64,000 bases of DNA from Amyloporia xantha (taxonomy: Eukaryota > Basidiomycota > Agaricomycetes > Polyporales > Adustoporiaceae): contig JAYKKR010000008.1 of the NCBI GenBank assembly GCA_036971615.1, positions 682,001 to 746,000 on the forward strand, written 5' to 3'. A program made the translations under genes and the position numbers. The notes under the pieces are model-generated. The model saw nothing but the letters and a program-made list of their open reading frames with translations, was not told where the DNA came from and searched no databases. Positions 11,832-24,035 of the stretch are shown here, in pieces (the first letter of the stretch is position 1; each line of letters starts with the position of its first letter).

Positions 11832-12249
11832 TGCAATAACCTACGTACTCTGCAATGATCGGATAGACGTGTGTTTGAACAGTGCGGCTGGGTACTACAG
11901 AATGTTGGCAGATGGTATTCACTCGCCGCTCCGCATGTAGGGCTCACCAAGGGGAGGTCAATGCTTCACCGCTGACGTCGGTACACCGTCAATTTCATGG
12001 CTAGCCAGTGAACTGTCAGCAACAAATCCAGATGCGTTGAGCATGCACTCGCACCAATGAGACAACAACAACGCATGACCCAATCAGTGGCAAGGTGGGT
12101 CAAAACCTGTCTGCAGATGTGGTCCCTAGACCGGAGTCCTTCACAAAGGAGCTGCGAACGTGTGCACGCGCATGACCAAAAGAATAGCAAACTCGGAAGT
12201 ATAGACTCAGCTGCACCAGCCTGCCACAGGTAAGCGCCGAAGGAAACTC
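11832..12249. other. Non-coding interval inside the element
   Basis: No convincing exon follows the stop of the HECT-like gene. The sequence is GC-balanced with short broken frames and leads into the first copy of the palindromic repeat. Confidence 0.5.
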
Positions 12250-12372
12250 GATTCTCGGGTGCTTTCTGGAGGGTTAGGTCTCAAAGCGGGTATTCGACAT
12301 GTTTATTTCAGCACTTAACTAGCACTCAAAATTGAATTGGGACAGATAGCCACCATATTAGGACTAATAGTG
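12250..12372 (+). repeat. Palindromic repeat family P, copy 1
   Basis: It begins GATTCTCGGGTG and ends with CAAAATTGAATT...CCATATTAGG. The start is shared with copies at 20222 and 23628, and the AATTGAATT...CCATATT half with 23628 and, inverted, with 15541-15625. See the entry at 23628 for the clearest copy. Confidence 0.7.
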
Positions 12373-15300
12373 TCGATAGCCATTGTGCAGTAGTAGGCGC
12401 CTCAAGCGCGCGCTGGTTATCATGCTCCCCTCCTCGTCCTTATGGATTGTCTGGTACACCCATGGGTTCCTTTTCGCCGAGACACGCTCCTGCTATGGTC
12501 AGTTCCAGGCATACTCATCTATCCCCCATGCTTATAGTCCTTCTCTCGTTCTCAGCTGATTCTATTCAATTCACTGCGCCCGAGCTCATGGGCTGCTCGT
12601 CATTATTGCGGTCCTTGACGACAAGATACTGCCGCGGTTCGAATTCGCTATCCGGCCCTTCGAATGCGCATTCACCGTCCGATGCTCACGCACGAGCCCC
12701 CATAGCCTGAATGTCGGCGCTCATGAACGCGAGCGTCGTCCGTCTCGCTTGTAGCTCCAAGCAGCGCACTTTGGTGGATTATGCAGGTGTGTACTCGCTG
12801 CAGCAGTTCGTTGGCTCCCGTTCACACAGGCCCGTGCAGGCATGTACGTCATCTATTCAGCTATTCAGCGCGTGTGTACACAATCTTATATATGCGAAGC
12901 ACACTAACCGGCGTCCTTCGCTGTGCCCCACTCCACTCTCGCAGATTATAACTATCCACCACCACGGGTATGGAAGATGCCCTCTCTCCAGCGTGTGCTC
13001 CCTTCCATCCAACACCGAGTAGGTATGTAGCATGACCCAGAGGTACGGGACGACGGCTAGCCGTCGCCGTCACGATTTGCATCACCAACACAGCAGCAGG
13101 CCTGCGAATAGAGACGGCGCACGGCACCACCAGACAACGCGTCCGGCATGCTGTCACACGCGATCGGATGCCCGGCCGCTCAGGTTCGACCAGGTACGTA
13201 CATACTACGCTATGTAATCTATCTGACCTGATATAGCCTCCACAGAGTAGCGAACAGCAGTCCGCAACTTGTCGGTCGAGTGCTTGGCACGCTGCCAAGC
13301 TCCTGCCAGTTACCTTGGGCTAGGCTGAGGGTCACGATCCGAGGATCCGAGGGCCAGCGGACAGAAAGGAAGGTGCGGGTTTGGCATGAGCAGGTAGATG
13401 GAGGATATAAAGTGGCTTGCTGATGTTCGAAGGTCAGCATTGCCTCTGTCCTGTCCTTTCCTCTACTACTCGCCCGGGGCTCCTCTCAGCGACCGACAGC
13501 CTGTTGTCGCTCTCACATTGTCTATTCTCCCTGCGGTGCTACTCACTCCCGCCCAAGGACATTCCACTGTCGAGGTAAGTCAGCGGGCAGACGTGGCTAG
13601 ATGGATTCTGCTGATCGTCCCGGCGTTGTTTAGCTATCACTCCGCCGCGAATGCAGACGAATCAGTAAGCTGCTCATCATTGACTCGTCTGGAAGCAGCT
13701 CTAACTGTACATGTTTGTAGAATGGACTGCCACTGGCACTTCATAGTGCACGCAGCCGGGCCTCGCCGTTCGGAGACGATCGACCCCCACTCCCGCGCAG
13801 ACTCGGGCATGTCCTGACACGTCATTCGTTCAGCGATGCGCTCGCAAAACCGCCCTCTATCACAATTCACAGGGTACGTATATGTATTGAGGTGATATTG
13901 CACAGCTAACGACTACACTGCAGACCGGCCCCGGAGCTCGCTGCTGCTCTATCTACGACTACACGGAGACAACAACATATGTTCTTTCCCGCCGGTGGTG
14001 TCTGTACCGAATAACATCATGCACGAGTCCGCGCGCCTCACCGCTGGACTTGTACAGCATGCCGTGAACATCGTGCACACGGCCGACGAGCTCTTCTGAC
14101 AGCTTCCTGCGTTCGTGTTCACGATGCCGGGGTCTTCATGGGTACGTATTGCTTTGAACCGTTCTTGTATATTCAATGTCAGTGATGGACAGTGCGGTAC
14201 GGACACAGAGTGTTACTATAAGATAAATGGACCCGCCCTCCCGGAACCACGCGCGGCACGACTCTGCTCGGGCTGCCAGTGAACCCTCGGCAGACCACAT
14301 CTCCACCATGCTGCATGTAGTTTTGATCGACACGGACGGCACAGACATAAATGGACACTGAGCTCCAGCATACCACGCATGGCGCATGCGCAATGGACGA
14401 TGGACGGGTGAACATGAACGGCGCGTTCACGACCGGGTCTCTTCCTCCGCGGAGGGTGCATCGGGTATGTTAGTATTGAATAGCCCTCATGGTGTAGCAG
14501 GTACATACCTGGTTGATACCTGAGCAGCAGTGTACCGGATCATAGTACGAACCACACTGGACGTGTTGTCTGGTTCTGACCGTGCGCTGTTCGTCATGCG
14601 CGCCCAATTGCAGGGCACATCACGCTGGATGCGTGGTTTGGGGCTGCAGGTGCGTTGTGGTACTGCTACATAGCTGCTATGTGCTGAACGAAGGGGAGCA
14701 AAGGCGGACGTCCTGGACGCGCATGCTGCGGAGCCGTCATCTCAGGCAGACGGCTGGAGACCTCATGGTGCTTCGAGAGGGAAGAGGGAATGTGTGAACG
14801 CGGACGGTCCACTCTGTTCGGCTGGCGCTGGGAATGACCTCCTGTGCAGAGTATGTACTGGCACGTCTCTGGAAACCACGCCGCTTGCAGTCGCGAGGGA
14901 AACAGACGATGCCGCCGTGCACGAGCACCGACGTCCAGTCCCCAGCAGTGTGGCTGTGCATGCGCAACCACCACGTCCGGTACAGTGTGCACGGATGCGC
15001 AGTCTGCTCCTGCCCCGCGGGTGTCCTGCCCAAATACCCAGTTGTCAGTGAAAAGAGAAGGCCAAAGTACAATACATACTGTGTTATAATACATACTGTG
15101 TTATAAGTGGACGTGTCTGTAGACTGCAGACCATCCAGAGATGAGGAAGGCACCCCTGAGCTGGACCACCACACGCACCAGGGCACAGACGACCCGACAG
15201 TGTGGTGTGCATGAGAGGGGCAACCAGGCAGGCCAGCGAATTTGCACAGTGATTCACAAGCTGGCTTCGCGTGCAATCTCAGGCTGCAGGACTCGTCGGT

Positions 15301-15540
15301 CCTGGCTGCCCTCCGCCCCTGCAGGTAAGTCAACAACAGTATGAACACGAGCGCACAGAGGAACAGACGTACACAAGTCGCTTAGAGCCGAGAGCGGTCA
15401 GCCTGTTAAGGCAGGTGGGGAGACGTGAGGGAGGTGGTTGAACCCCATTGAGTGAGGAAGCAATACAGGCTGCCCTTGAGGCAGGCTAGCAGCTGCAGGC
15501 CGCGAGCGATTTATGCAGGCGCCTGGCGCCTGTCGCCCTA
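12373..15540. other. Unresolved intron-dense cargo region I of the giant element
   Basis: The stretch has many GTACGTA/GTATGT donor-like and (C/T)AG acceptor-like sites at intron-like spacing. A few biased open runs occur, for example HGLLVIIAVLDDKILPRFEF on the plus strand near 12589-12650, but I could not chain exons into a protein and recognise no family. Being bounded by copies 1 and 2 of the palindromic repeat in inverted orientation, it may be a nested element of about 3.3 kb. Confidence 0.4.
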
Positions 15541-15625
15541 CTGGATCATGTCCATCGCCACTGTAAGCCCAAATATGGGGCTTGATGGCTCTAATTCAAT
15601 TTTGTGGGCTAGTTAAGTCCTAAAG
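15541..15625 (-). repeat. Palindromic repeat family P, copy 2 (inverted half)
   Basis: Blocks AAGCCCAAATATGG, AATTCAATTTTG and CTAGTTAAGT are the reverse complement of blocks in copy 1 at 12318-12362. Only the outward half of the repeat is recognisable. Confidence 0.65.
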
Positions 15626-17863
15626 GTAACATCTCTAATACATACTTTGTGCCCTATCGCCGCAGAAACCACCCGAGAATCCAAACCTCATGCGCGCTTA
15701 ACAGCTCGCGCCGACGAGCATGTAACCCAAGTCGCACCGTCCCGCAGAACCTGCACCCTCCCGCTTTTGTCGAGCACACAGCTCGACCGTCCACCCTGCC
15801 CTTTCCGCGTGTGTCCCACTGCGGTGCGTCTTCTCCCCTGCCCCATCCTTCTCGCAACTGACCGTCTATTGCTCCCAAACGCTGCGCATCCTCGCGCGCT
15901 CATTCTCTCCCGAGCGAACGCCCTCCATCATGTTCGCGACCTTCGCCGCGGTGCACGCGCTGGGGCTGGAATGGGATTTACCATCCGCGGCGTGCTCACC
16001 CAGCTGACCAAGTGAGCCTTCCGTCTTTTCGCTTACACTTTCCCCTGACTGGCGTGGTCACGTTCAAGGCTTTTCAGAGCATTGAACGCGAGTGGCCTCT
16101 TCAATCTCTTTCGCACCCACGCTGATGTGTCATTGGTTCCGCGCCGAGTTTCGGACATAGTGCATGCCCCACTACGACTCACAAAGTAAATTCCTATTGC
16201 TAGATATACTACTGTCACATGAAGCTAACAGATATCATACATAGGCTTGTCCTGTGCCCGTAGGCCTCTCTGCCGACTGACTGCGGCAGCTCGTTGCTAT
16301 GCCCTTCACCTCTGCATGCAGACGAGAACGTTCACCCAGCCGAACACGCCGTCCTCGCACTGGTTGTTCTGGACAGCGAGGACCCGCACTGCCGTGCTCT
16401 GCATCGGAAGTCTGGCCAGATTATGGAGGAAGTATAGGGCATGGCAGCGCGTAGAGTCCGGTATGTATTCAACATGTCTTCGCGCATGCTCTGAACTGGC
16501 CCGTGCAGTCGGCGAGGGTCATGACTACAAGCCACCATCAGCGCACGCTTGTGCTGGCCGTTCACACCTACGGTGGGCTCATGCCCAAGTCTTCACGCAT
16601 GGACTGCTGTCCGCCGTCACAGAGCGCGCCCTTCGTGCTCGCGGCGCCCCCCCTTCGCGCTCCATACTCTACACATCCCTGCGCACCTTCGGCGTAGCAC
16701 CCACCCACCTCCTATCCAGCGCGCTCGTCCCGTCGCCTACCGCTCTACGACGTCTGCTACGAGACTGTAGCTATGCGCAGAGGGGCCGCCAAGACATGCT
16801 ACGTTAGATATGTACGTATTCTACCTCTGTCTGGGCTCGTGCGCGAGTTGCCCCGCCCGTCCATCGCTGACGTGTCCGTGATGGGAGAATAGATGTGAAC
16901 GTACGCGTCCGCATGAGCATCCGCTTCCCCGTCATCCCCGCGAGTGCATCAAAGGTAAGTACGCCACATCGTCCGGATTCTCTGGGCGCATGCCCTCGAC
17001 TGCTCTACATGGCGTGTAGAGTAGTCTCAAATATATATCTGTCTCTTCTATGTCATCAGCTGTCCCCAAAGTGCAAACAAGACACGCGTACATTTCGTCC
17101 GCAGCACGCAGACGAGCATCGCGACTAGGTGCCGTTGCGGACGCGCATGGCTACGGACAAGTTCCATCCGGCCGCAGTGCACGCGCTGCTGCTGGAATGG
17201 GACTCACCATCCGCGGCGTGCTCACCCAGCTGACCAAGTGAGCCTTGCGTCTTTTTCGCTTACACTTTCCGCGTGTCGTGCATAACTGCCCACGCGATTC
17301 ACACAGCCCGCGCTGTCCTGGTGAAGATGGTATGTACTATGGATCTATTTTACCATTTCGGCCCACTCCTCATGATTCGGATGGGCAGGACGCGTGCGGT
17401 CTCTGAACGGCTTATTCATTCGCTTCGTCGGCTACTTAACATGGCGCAGGCGCAGGTGGCGCACACCACGACCGAGCCACGCAGAGGCGCTGCAGCCTGA
17501 AGTCTCCGGCGCTGGGGCAAGACAGGCGCGACGTCCGTCCCTTGAGACAGCCATAGCGGGACGGTGAACGCTTGGGATGTGCGCCGCATCGAAATGTAAT
17601 TATCATGTACTCTACACTAATAGACTACGAAGATACCTATCAGTCGAAATGAGCCGTGGCTAGTGACACGCGTAAGCGATATTCGAGCTGACCACACAGC
17701 GTGCATGAGCGTGACATACAGAGTAAGTAGGCGAGGGAGTGGATGGGCGGGACGGATCGACTGGACGAGAGACCCGCCCTTGCATGCTCTGTATGGTAAG
17801 TCTGGCCAGATTAGACAGGAAGTGGAGGGCAAGGGGTGAGACACTCCTACAAGCCTGTAATAT
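15626..17863. other. Unresolved region II with internally duplicated modules
   Basis: Two modules are repeated. The block GGAATGGGA(T/C)TTACCATCCGCGGCGTG...CACCCAGCTGACCAA is near-identical at 15968-16060 and 17188-17275. The block with GGTAAGTCTGGCCAGATTA at 17793 is matched at 16410 (CGGAAGTCTGGCCAGATTAT). Plus-strand frames there read ...HALGLEWDLPSAACSPS and ...LHRKSGQIMEEV. They look like small exons of a multi-exon gene followed by donor-like sites, but stops after SPS in both copies prevent a clean model. Confidence 0.4.
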
Positions 17864-19972
17864 TCATGCATGAGCATGTGTAATTAGGCTGCCAAGGCGG
17901 GAGGGTGCCGACTCACGTTGGCGCTTCTGGGAGCGGGTTATCCTGCCCACTGGCTCGCCAACTAGGGGACCTCGTTTTGCACCATGCGTCAGCTGGTCTG
18001 AGACGTGGTGATCTTGAACCAGAGACGCATCAGCAACTTCAGTGGGTTCCATGCCCCCCACGTCTTCTCGCGCAGCCGCGAGTTGAGCGGCACACCTGGC
18101 CCGTGCTTCACGCCCTATAGCAGCCCTTTTGCGAATGGTTGCCGCCTTCGGCCGCTGGCTGGGGCGGCCTGGGAGGCCAGTATGGATCTGCTCTATCCTT
18201 AAATCTCTGCGCTGACAGAGATTTCATCTGGGGAACACTCACCTTCGGGCGGCGTCCGGGCTTTTGAGGGCCTGAGCGTTGATCATATTGTGCTTGAGCT
18301 CCCTGAACTCGGCTGGGCCTACTGTAGTGCTGTAGCCTGCATGCCGAACATCCTCGGCGAGTGTCTGAATGTCCATAATGATCAGCGGAAGCAGTCTACT
18401 GCCAATGGCTACACTCACTCCATAGTCGTATGTGTATTTCCACTCCTCAGGGCGCTGTGCCCGAATTGCTGAATAGACCTTGGACCCTGCCTGTTGATAC
18501 ACGAAGACTGGGACCCATTTGAAACTCGGCGCCTTTGGAGCATAGGTATCGACTAATTGAGTGGGATCACATGTGTATGGTTGACCTAACATCAGGCTAA
18601 GGAATATATCAATGCATGCATGCGGCCGAGGTGACTCACCAATGATGTGGTCTTCATCGAACAGACCCTCGGCAACAAACTCATTGTACATAGCAGTAGG
18701 AATTCGAACTCTCCACTTGCGGAACACGTGCATATACTGGTTTATGAAATTGTCATCAGATCGATAGTAGAAGGCCATGGGGTTATTGTGGTTATGGAAT
18801 GAAGCAACTCGCTCGCGATATTCAGTCGAGATCCATTGATTCATGTATGAGATTAGGCCAGCCTCGAAACGCGCAAACTTGTGGTCATCATCGCAGACAA
18901 TAATTGGGGGCTCGCCTGGAAAGATGCGCAGGAGGTGTAGACAGTCATGGGCAGTATGCCGACCGAACCCATTGAAGACCAGCTGGTTCGCACACATCTC
19001 CTCAAGGAGGCTCATGCGGAATGCTTTGCCACGATCATGGAGGATAGTCGTGCGCCACGTTGCAAGAGCTGCGCGTGCCGTCTGTGTCTCATGGTTCCAG
19101 TCTGGCCCATGGTGGTGATCCCAAATGTATCCCCAAGGCTACAAATAGCTGATGTGAGCTAGATAGTGAGAAGAGCATGCACACATACCTCTGAGCCAGG
19201 TTCTAGATCATTGGCAGTCCAGTGGCGGTCAAGACTGACCACATGGATTCGGGCAATCCTGGAATGGTCGGTGAGCACAAAGACGCGATCCTTGCATACC
19301 ACAGCAAACAGAATGGTCATCCCACGCTCATGATCAGGCTCCCGTGAACCGACTTCAACTAGGTCAGGAGGAATCACAAAGAACCGCATTTTCTCAGCCT
19401 TGCCCTGCTCCGGGTTATTGCCCGCGGAGTCCTGGGCTGTAATCCGGTCGAAATCCATGCGGTTAATGCACATGAAACATGCCTCCAAACCCGCGTTGAT
19501 ACGCACACCATGCTGCAAACAGAGTGGGTATTCGTCTATGCTAGCATGTGGTGCGGACGGACTCACATAGCCTGCAGCAACAAACAACTCCTTGCCGCGC
19601 ACCTTAAAGAACACCGCACCAGGAGTGTGAGGGCGGAGCAGGTGTTTGTATGTAACACCGCGGGCAGCGGCGCGCTGCGTGTCATGCATGTTCGCGGCCC
19701 ACCCATCGGGGATTGGCTCCAGGGCTTCAACATAACCACGGCACTCAGCAGTACAACTGACCCATGCGCACCTCTTGGTCCCCACAGCGAATGTGCGGGA
19801 AATATCACCACCGCTCCTGCCAGGAAGTTGGTCACCCTCGGGTTCCTAGGAGTATGCTCAACGATGGAGATCCTCACTCACCAGTCATCTCCTCATTCCA
19901 TGTCTTTCCATAGTCCACCTTCAAGCGGTCACTGCCATACACCCACGCTTCGGTAATTTGCTCCTCAGGCAT
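17864..19972 (-). CDS. Giant-element gene B, large protein of unknown function
   Basis: From the 3' end, exons 17864-18206, 18243-18585, 18640-19138, 19189-19512 and 19567-19785 join with consistent phase (576 codons). An upstream exon from ATG at 19972 (MPEEQITEAWVYGSDRLKVD) ends at a strong GTGAGT donor near 19875. Its join to the next exon is unresolved, perhaps through a micro-exon. Distinctive blocks are RCAWVSCTAECRGYVEALEP, FFVIPPDLVEVGSREP, GYIWDHHHGPDWNHE and PYTCDPTQLVDTYAP. The last exon is basic and Ala/Arg-rich and ends near RITRSQKRQR, which looks like a nuclear localisation signal. I recognise no domain. The open, phase-consistent exons argue that it is maintained. Its orientation matches gene C and the integrase. 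Confidence 0.65.
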
Positions 19973-20221
19973 GTGTGTGTCCTGTAACAGTCCGAGTTCA
20001 TACACTAACAATCCTTCACACCAGACGGAGATCGGCAAGCCCAGCAGATGAGACTACTGTTGGAGTTGAGATAGCCACAAGAAGTAAGCACAGGGAGACT
20101 ACGGCTCGAGGTGTGAGAAGTCGGGGAGCCGGGGGGCTCGAATGGCGAAAGGTACAGGACCAGGATTGCCAGGATGAGGTGGCAAGCATGAACAGGAGCT
20201 TGACGAGCGCCGGGGTAAACT

Positions 20222-20338
20222 GGATTCTCGGGCGAGTTTGGCATGGACAAGCCCAAATATGGCCTTTGCAATTCCTTTTGTCAGCCATTACGGACCTGAG
20301 AAAATCAAATCCAGAGCGATAGGCCCCCTATTAGGTCT
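20222..20338 (+). repeat. Palindromic repeat family P, copy 3
   Basis: GGATTCTCGGGCGAGTTTGG is followed by AAGCCCAAATATGGCC, then AAAATCAAATCC and GGCCCCCTATTAGG, the same block order as at 23628-23745. It sits about 250 bases upstream of gene B's start on the other strand. Confidence 0.7.
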
Positions 20339-23300
20339 CCCAGTTAAATAACTACCTCAATCCACATGGCGCCTAAGTCAATACTCGTTCGGCCAATCTT
20401 TCTCTGGATGGTGCGTCCCTTGTTGCTCGTATTGTCACTCCTTCGAACATCCCCCATCCATCCTTCATTTGACAGGCACTCGATCGCCAGCCCCGTCGCG
20501 TTTTGCATTTCGCTCGATGGTCCACGTCTAGGTTTTCGTCGATGTCTTTCTTTCCTACACAGTCCTCCGCCTCCACCTCTCCCTGCCAACGCTCAGTGCC
20601 CTCCGCGCGGATGGCCCTCGCACTCACGCATCTGCCCGTCCGTTTCTGATTGCCATTCTTCAGCGGACGGAATCGTTGAGACTGGACAGAGACACGTGGT
20701 CCAGTATGCGTGGCGCCTGTTCGTGCCAGTTCCTGCATGCGTACCAGGACCATCCTACTGTCCGTCCACTCACAGTCCTGCAGAGGACGATGGCCCCTAG
20801 CTCCTGCTTCACCCACCGCACTCAGCGCCTCCTGAGCGAAGCGTGCTCGTTCAATACATGCACAGTGGCTTTAGACAGAGGCCATACCTGACCTTTGGCC
20901 CAGACATAACATGCGCGAGCACTGAGCCCGTCCAAAGTAAGTCATTAAACATATATATTCCGCTATAGCTTGAACAGAGCTAATTACATTAAGCCGTTTG
21001 GTAGCATGTCTACAGCTCCTCGTCATATTCGGCGTTCCCTAGACGTGCCCGTCCCGTTCCCATCCTTACCCCACCTCTCGCGCGCTCTCCAGCATCGTCG
21101 GCACCGGTATGCTCTCCGCGTGCGCGTCACCTCGACTGGTGTGGTTTTCCCCACCGTCCGGCGAACAACACAACGCGAGCACGCGACTATCTCGAGCAGG
21201 ACGTGTCTCGAGTAGCGAGATCTCGCTATCACGGGTGAGTCGTACACATTCCCTCTCTCTGTCTGTTTAGGGAACGTGCGAGGACTCTCAGACTTCGCCG
21301 AGCTCCCGCTACGCCTCCCCGCCCTCGTCGTCAATTCCTGCGCCGTCCAATCATACACAGTCCTTACATCTTCGTGCCCCCTGTGTGCGAATTCCCATCA
21401 CCGTCGATCACGGGCGCGAGCGGATGGACGGACAGACGCTTGGATGCTGATCTGCTCATCCGCGCGAGTCTGCGCAAGTCCTCCCGGCGCAGATTCGGAT
21501 GCACCGACGCTCGACGTCCGCGCCTCCTTCTCGACTAGGCGAAGCTACCGGCGAGCTCCACGTGTGCCGTCGCCATGCTACTACGTAGTACATGCACAAC
21601 ATAGGACAGCCCCTCGCTGTCTGTTCCAACACTAGGCTGTGCGTCCTCACGCTTCCTTGCAACTCGACGTACGGGTCGTTCGGACGGCGTCCCTTCACCC
21701 ATCGCCCATTAGCTCCGCATATCGAACGGCTCCCGTCGTCGATCACACGGTGCTACATAAACGGCCCGCATGCCCAGTCTAGCTGTAGGCTGTCGGCTCT
21801 TGTCCGCGAGTTCCAGGTGCAGCGTGTACGGCGTGCGGATGGCCCAGCACCTTGGGTCCATGAGCGATCTAGACAGTGCTTGGAGTACGGCGCTTGGGCG
21901 GGCGGGCAGATGGACGTCCGGCATGTACTGTCTCGCTCTCGGACGACGATCGGTCGGAGCATATAGGGGCGAAGGCAATTTCTAATTGCTGAGGTTTCGG
22001 ACGTCTCGCGCGCAGAGACATTGTGGGCGCGGACGTCCGCTGCGACGTTATGTACCCATCATGTAATCTACATACATAACAAAGAATAAATCTATTCATC
22101 AGAATTAGCTGTGGACGATGGGTCTTGTAAGCAGGATCCGAGCTTACCATGCGCCGCTCGTGCCCAAGCGTGAACCATCGCCCCTTGCCGGATGGGCAAC
22201 AGGCTCTTGGCACCTGTGCTCGTCCGTCATTCTCGTCCATTCTCGCCCATCACAACGTGGGCGACGATGCATCCGCATCGTCCGCTGCTGCAAACACCCT
22301 GTTCACGCGCATCTACGGAGCAGGGACGACTCTGGGTCTCTGCCTATATTTTGTGCAAGGAGACTTCAAAGACGCGACACGGCTCCCGTTCGCGATCAGA
22401 GAGCTACTATCAGCGATGTTGTGCGTACAATAACAACAGCAACATTGAATAAACACGTACCGTACCACGCAACGTGTGCCGACGCCGTTCGATGTGCATG
22501 TGGACGTATTCGGCCCACATATAGTACAGGTCGATCTTCATTACTCCACGCTGAGCGTGCAGAAACAAATATTCGAGAGCGCACGTACCTTCGTACACGT
22601 CAGGACAATCACTTCCCAACCGATTTGTCGCTCCATGCCAAGATGTGCGGGTCTAAATCGTTCGGATACAATCCGAACGACGACTGGCGCCCATGAAAGT
22701 GGGTGCCACGCTGTAGATATTTAGTTCATGTTTCGGACGCACCAGGTTGAGCGGATAGCGTGTTGCGCGAATCAGGAATGGACGCGCGACTCGACAGTCT
22801 CCTCGGTCGCAGAGGTGCTGCGGAGGTTGAAGGCGAGAATTGAGACGGCGGCAGTCGAATACATGGCACCGCCATTGCACAGGGTACTGCGCCGCTGTTG
22901 GGATGCGCAGCGCGTGGGCGTTGAACAGGCTGGTCTTGGTTCGCTTGACCGTACTCGCCATGCAGACGTTCACAGCTGCGAGAGGACCATAGATGGCGCG
23001 CGAATAGATGAGCGGAGGCTCGCCGGGGGCGGGAACGGGAATGTACGATCATGCGCGGAGGCCCTGGGGAGTAGACGACAGCTGACGGGCGCACTGCCCG
23101 GGCGAGCGTAGATGCCCAGAAGCCGCCTGAGTGGAGACGGTGCTCGCTGCACGAGAACGACTCCCCTCTGCCGAACGCGAACACGCTCTCGAGCTAGAGA
23201 AAGGAATATCCGCGGGTGAAGCGCCAGTGTACGAGGTCTCCGCCTATGTTTGAGTTCCTGGCGGTGATATGCTTGAGTGTTCAAGGTTTGGTTGTTTTTG

Positions 23301-23627
23301 TGATCCCACCGTAGATGATTCCGGAGCCTTCGTGGGGGGTAAGCTTGGTCCAGCTAACCAATTTTAATATGCGCACGGAATGTTCACCTTCGTTGAGACA
23401 GGCATGTTATTGCTTTGCTATAGACTAGTGGTCCTCTAAACTTTCGAGATAGAGATTGACAGATGAAGCGAGTGCAGTCCGTCTGATGATCACAGAGGGC
23501 AGTGCATGAGACGTAGAACACAAGAGTGCAGACCAGCCCTGAGGTGGAATAGGAGACACCGTTGAGTGCGAGAGCGTTTGGCGCCAGATTCGACCCAAGC
23601 GCCCAGGCCAAGCGCTGAAGCAAAAGC
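20339..23627. other. Unresolved GC-rich region III between two palindromic repeats
   Basis: About 3.3 kb of GC-rich sequence has many overlapping but short frames on both strands and scattered splice-like sites. No protein family is recognisable. Equal size and equal bounding repeats with region I suggest a second nested element, but I see no clear sequence similarity between the two interiors. Confidence 0.4.
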
Positions 23628-23745
23628 GGATTCTCGGGTGAGTATTGCATGAATAAGGCCCCAAATAGCCATTCCAGCACATTGTTAAGAAAGCTAAGTC
23701 CCTTACAAAATTGAATTTGGGGCCATAAACCCCATATTGGGCGAG
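23628..23745 (+). repeat. Palindromic repeat family P, copy 4 (best hairpin)
   Basis: GGATTCTCGGGTGAGT is followed by AAGGCCCCAAATAGCC, a short loop, then CAAAATTGAATTTGGGGCC and CCCCATATTGGGC. The two GGCCCC-containing halves are partly complementary, so the repeat could fold into a hairpin or represent two abutting element termini. Confidence 0.7.
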
Positions 23746-24035
23746 CCAGGTATTCTGCACGGTACAGCGTCTAACTGGCTCATGTGGCCTCGAGCTCGCC
23801 TCGGCGAGCCATGTAGGCCTGAGCCCGAGAACAATGCATACTACGCCTCGGCATGACATTGTAACCTGTACTATAATAGCCTGCTTGGCATCTAACAGTA
23901 GTGTAATTAAAGATTACGACGGTAATAATGTGCGTGCACAGGAGACAGAAGATCTTGAAATAATGGTGATTATTAGTTAAAACAGGCCTCACTGGGACGC
24001 AAACTTACCATAGCATGAGGGACGTTCGCCCGTGA
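23746..24035. other. Spacer after palindromic repeat copy 4
   Basis: I see no exon here except donor- and acceptor-like sites near 24004-24009. It separates the repeat from the end of gene C. Confidence 0.4.

Noticed and set aside
20373..23284. Many overlapping Arg/Ser-rich frames on both strands
   Set aside because: They are typical of GC-rich sequence with few stops; none shows a family motif or consistent splice structure.
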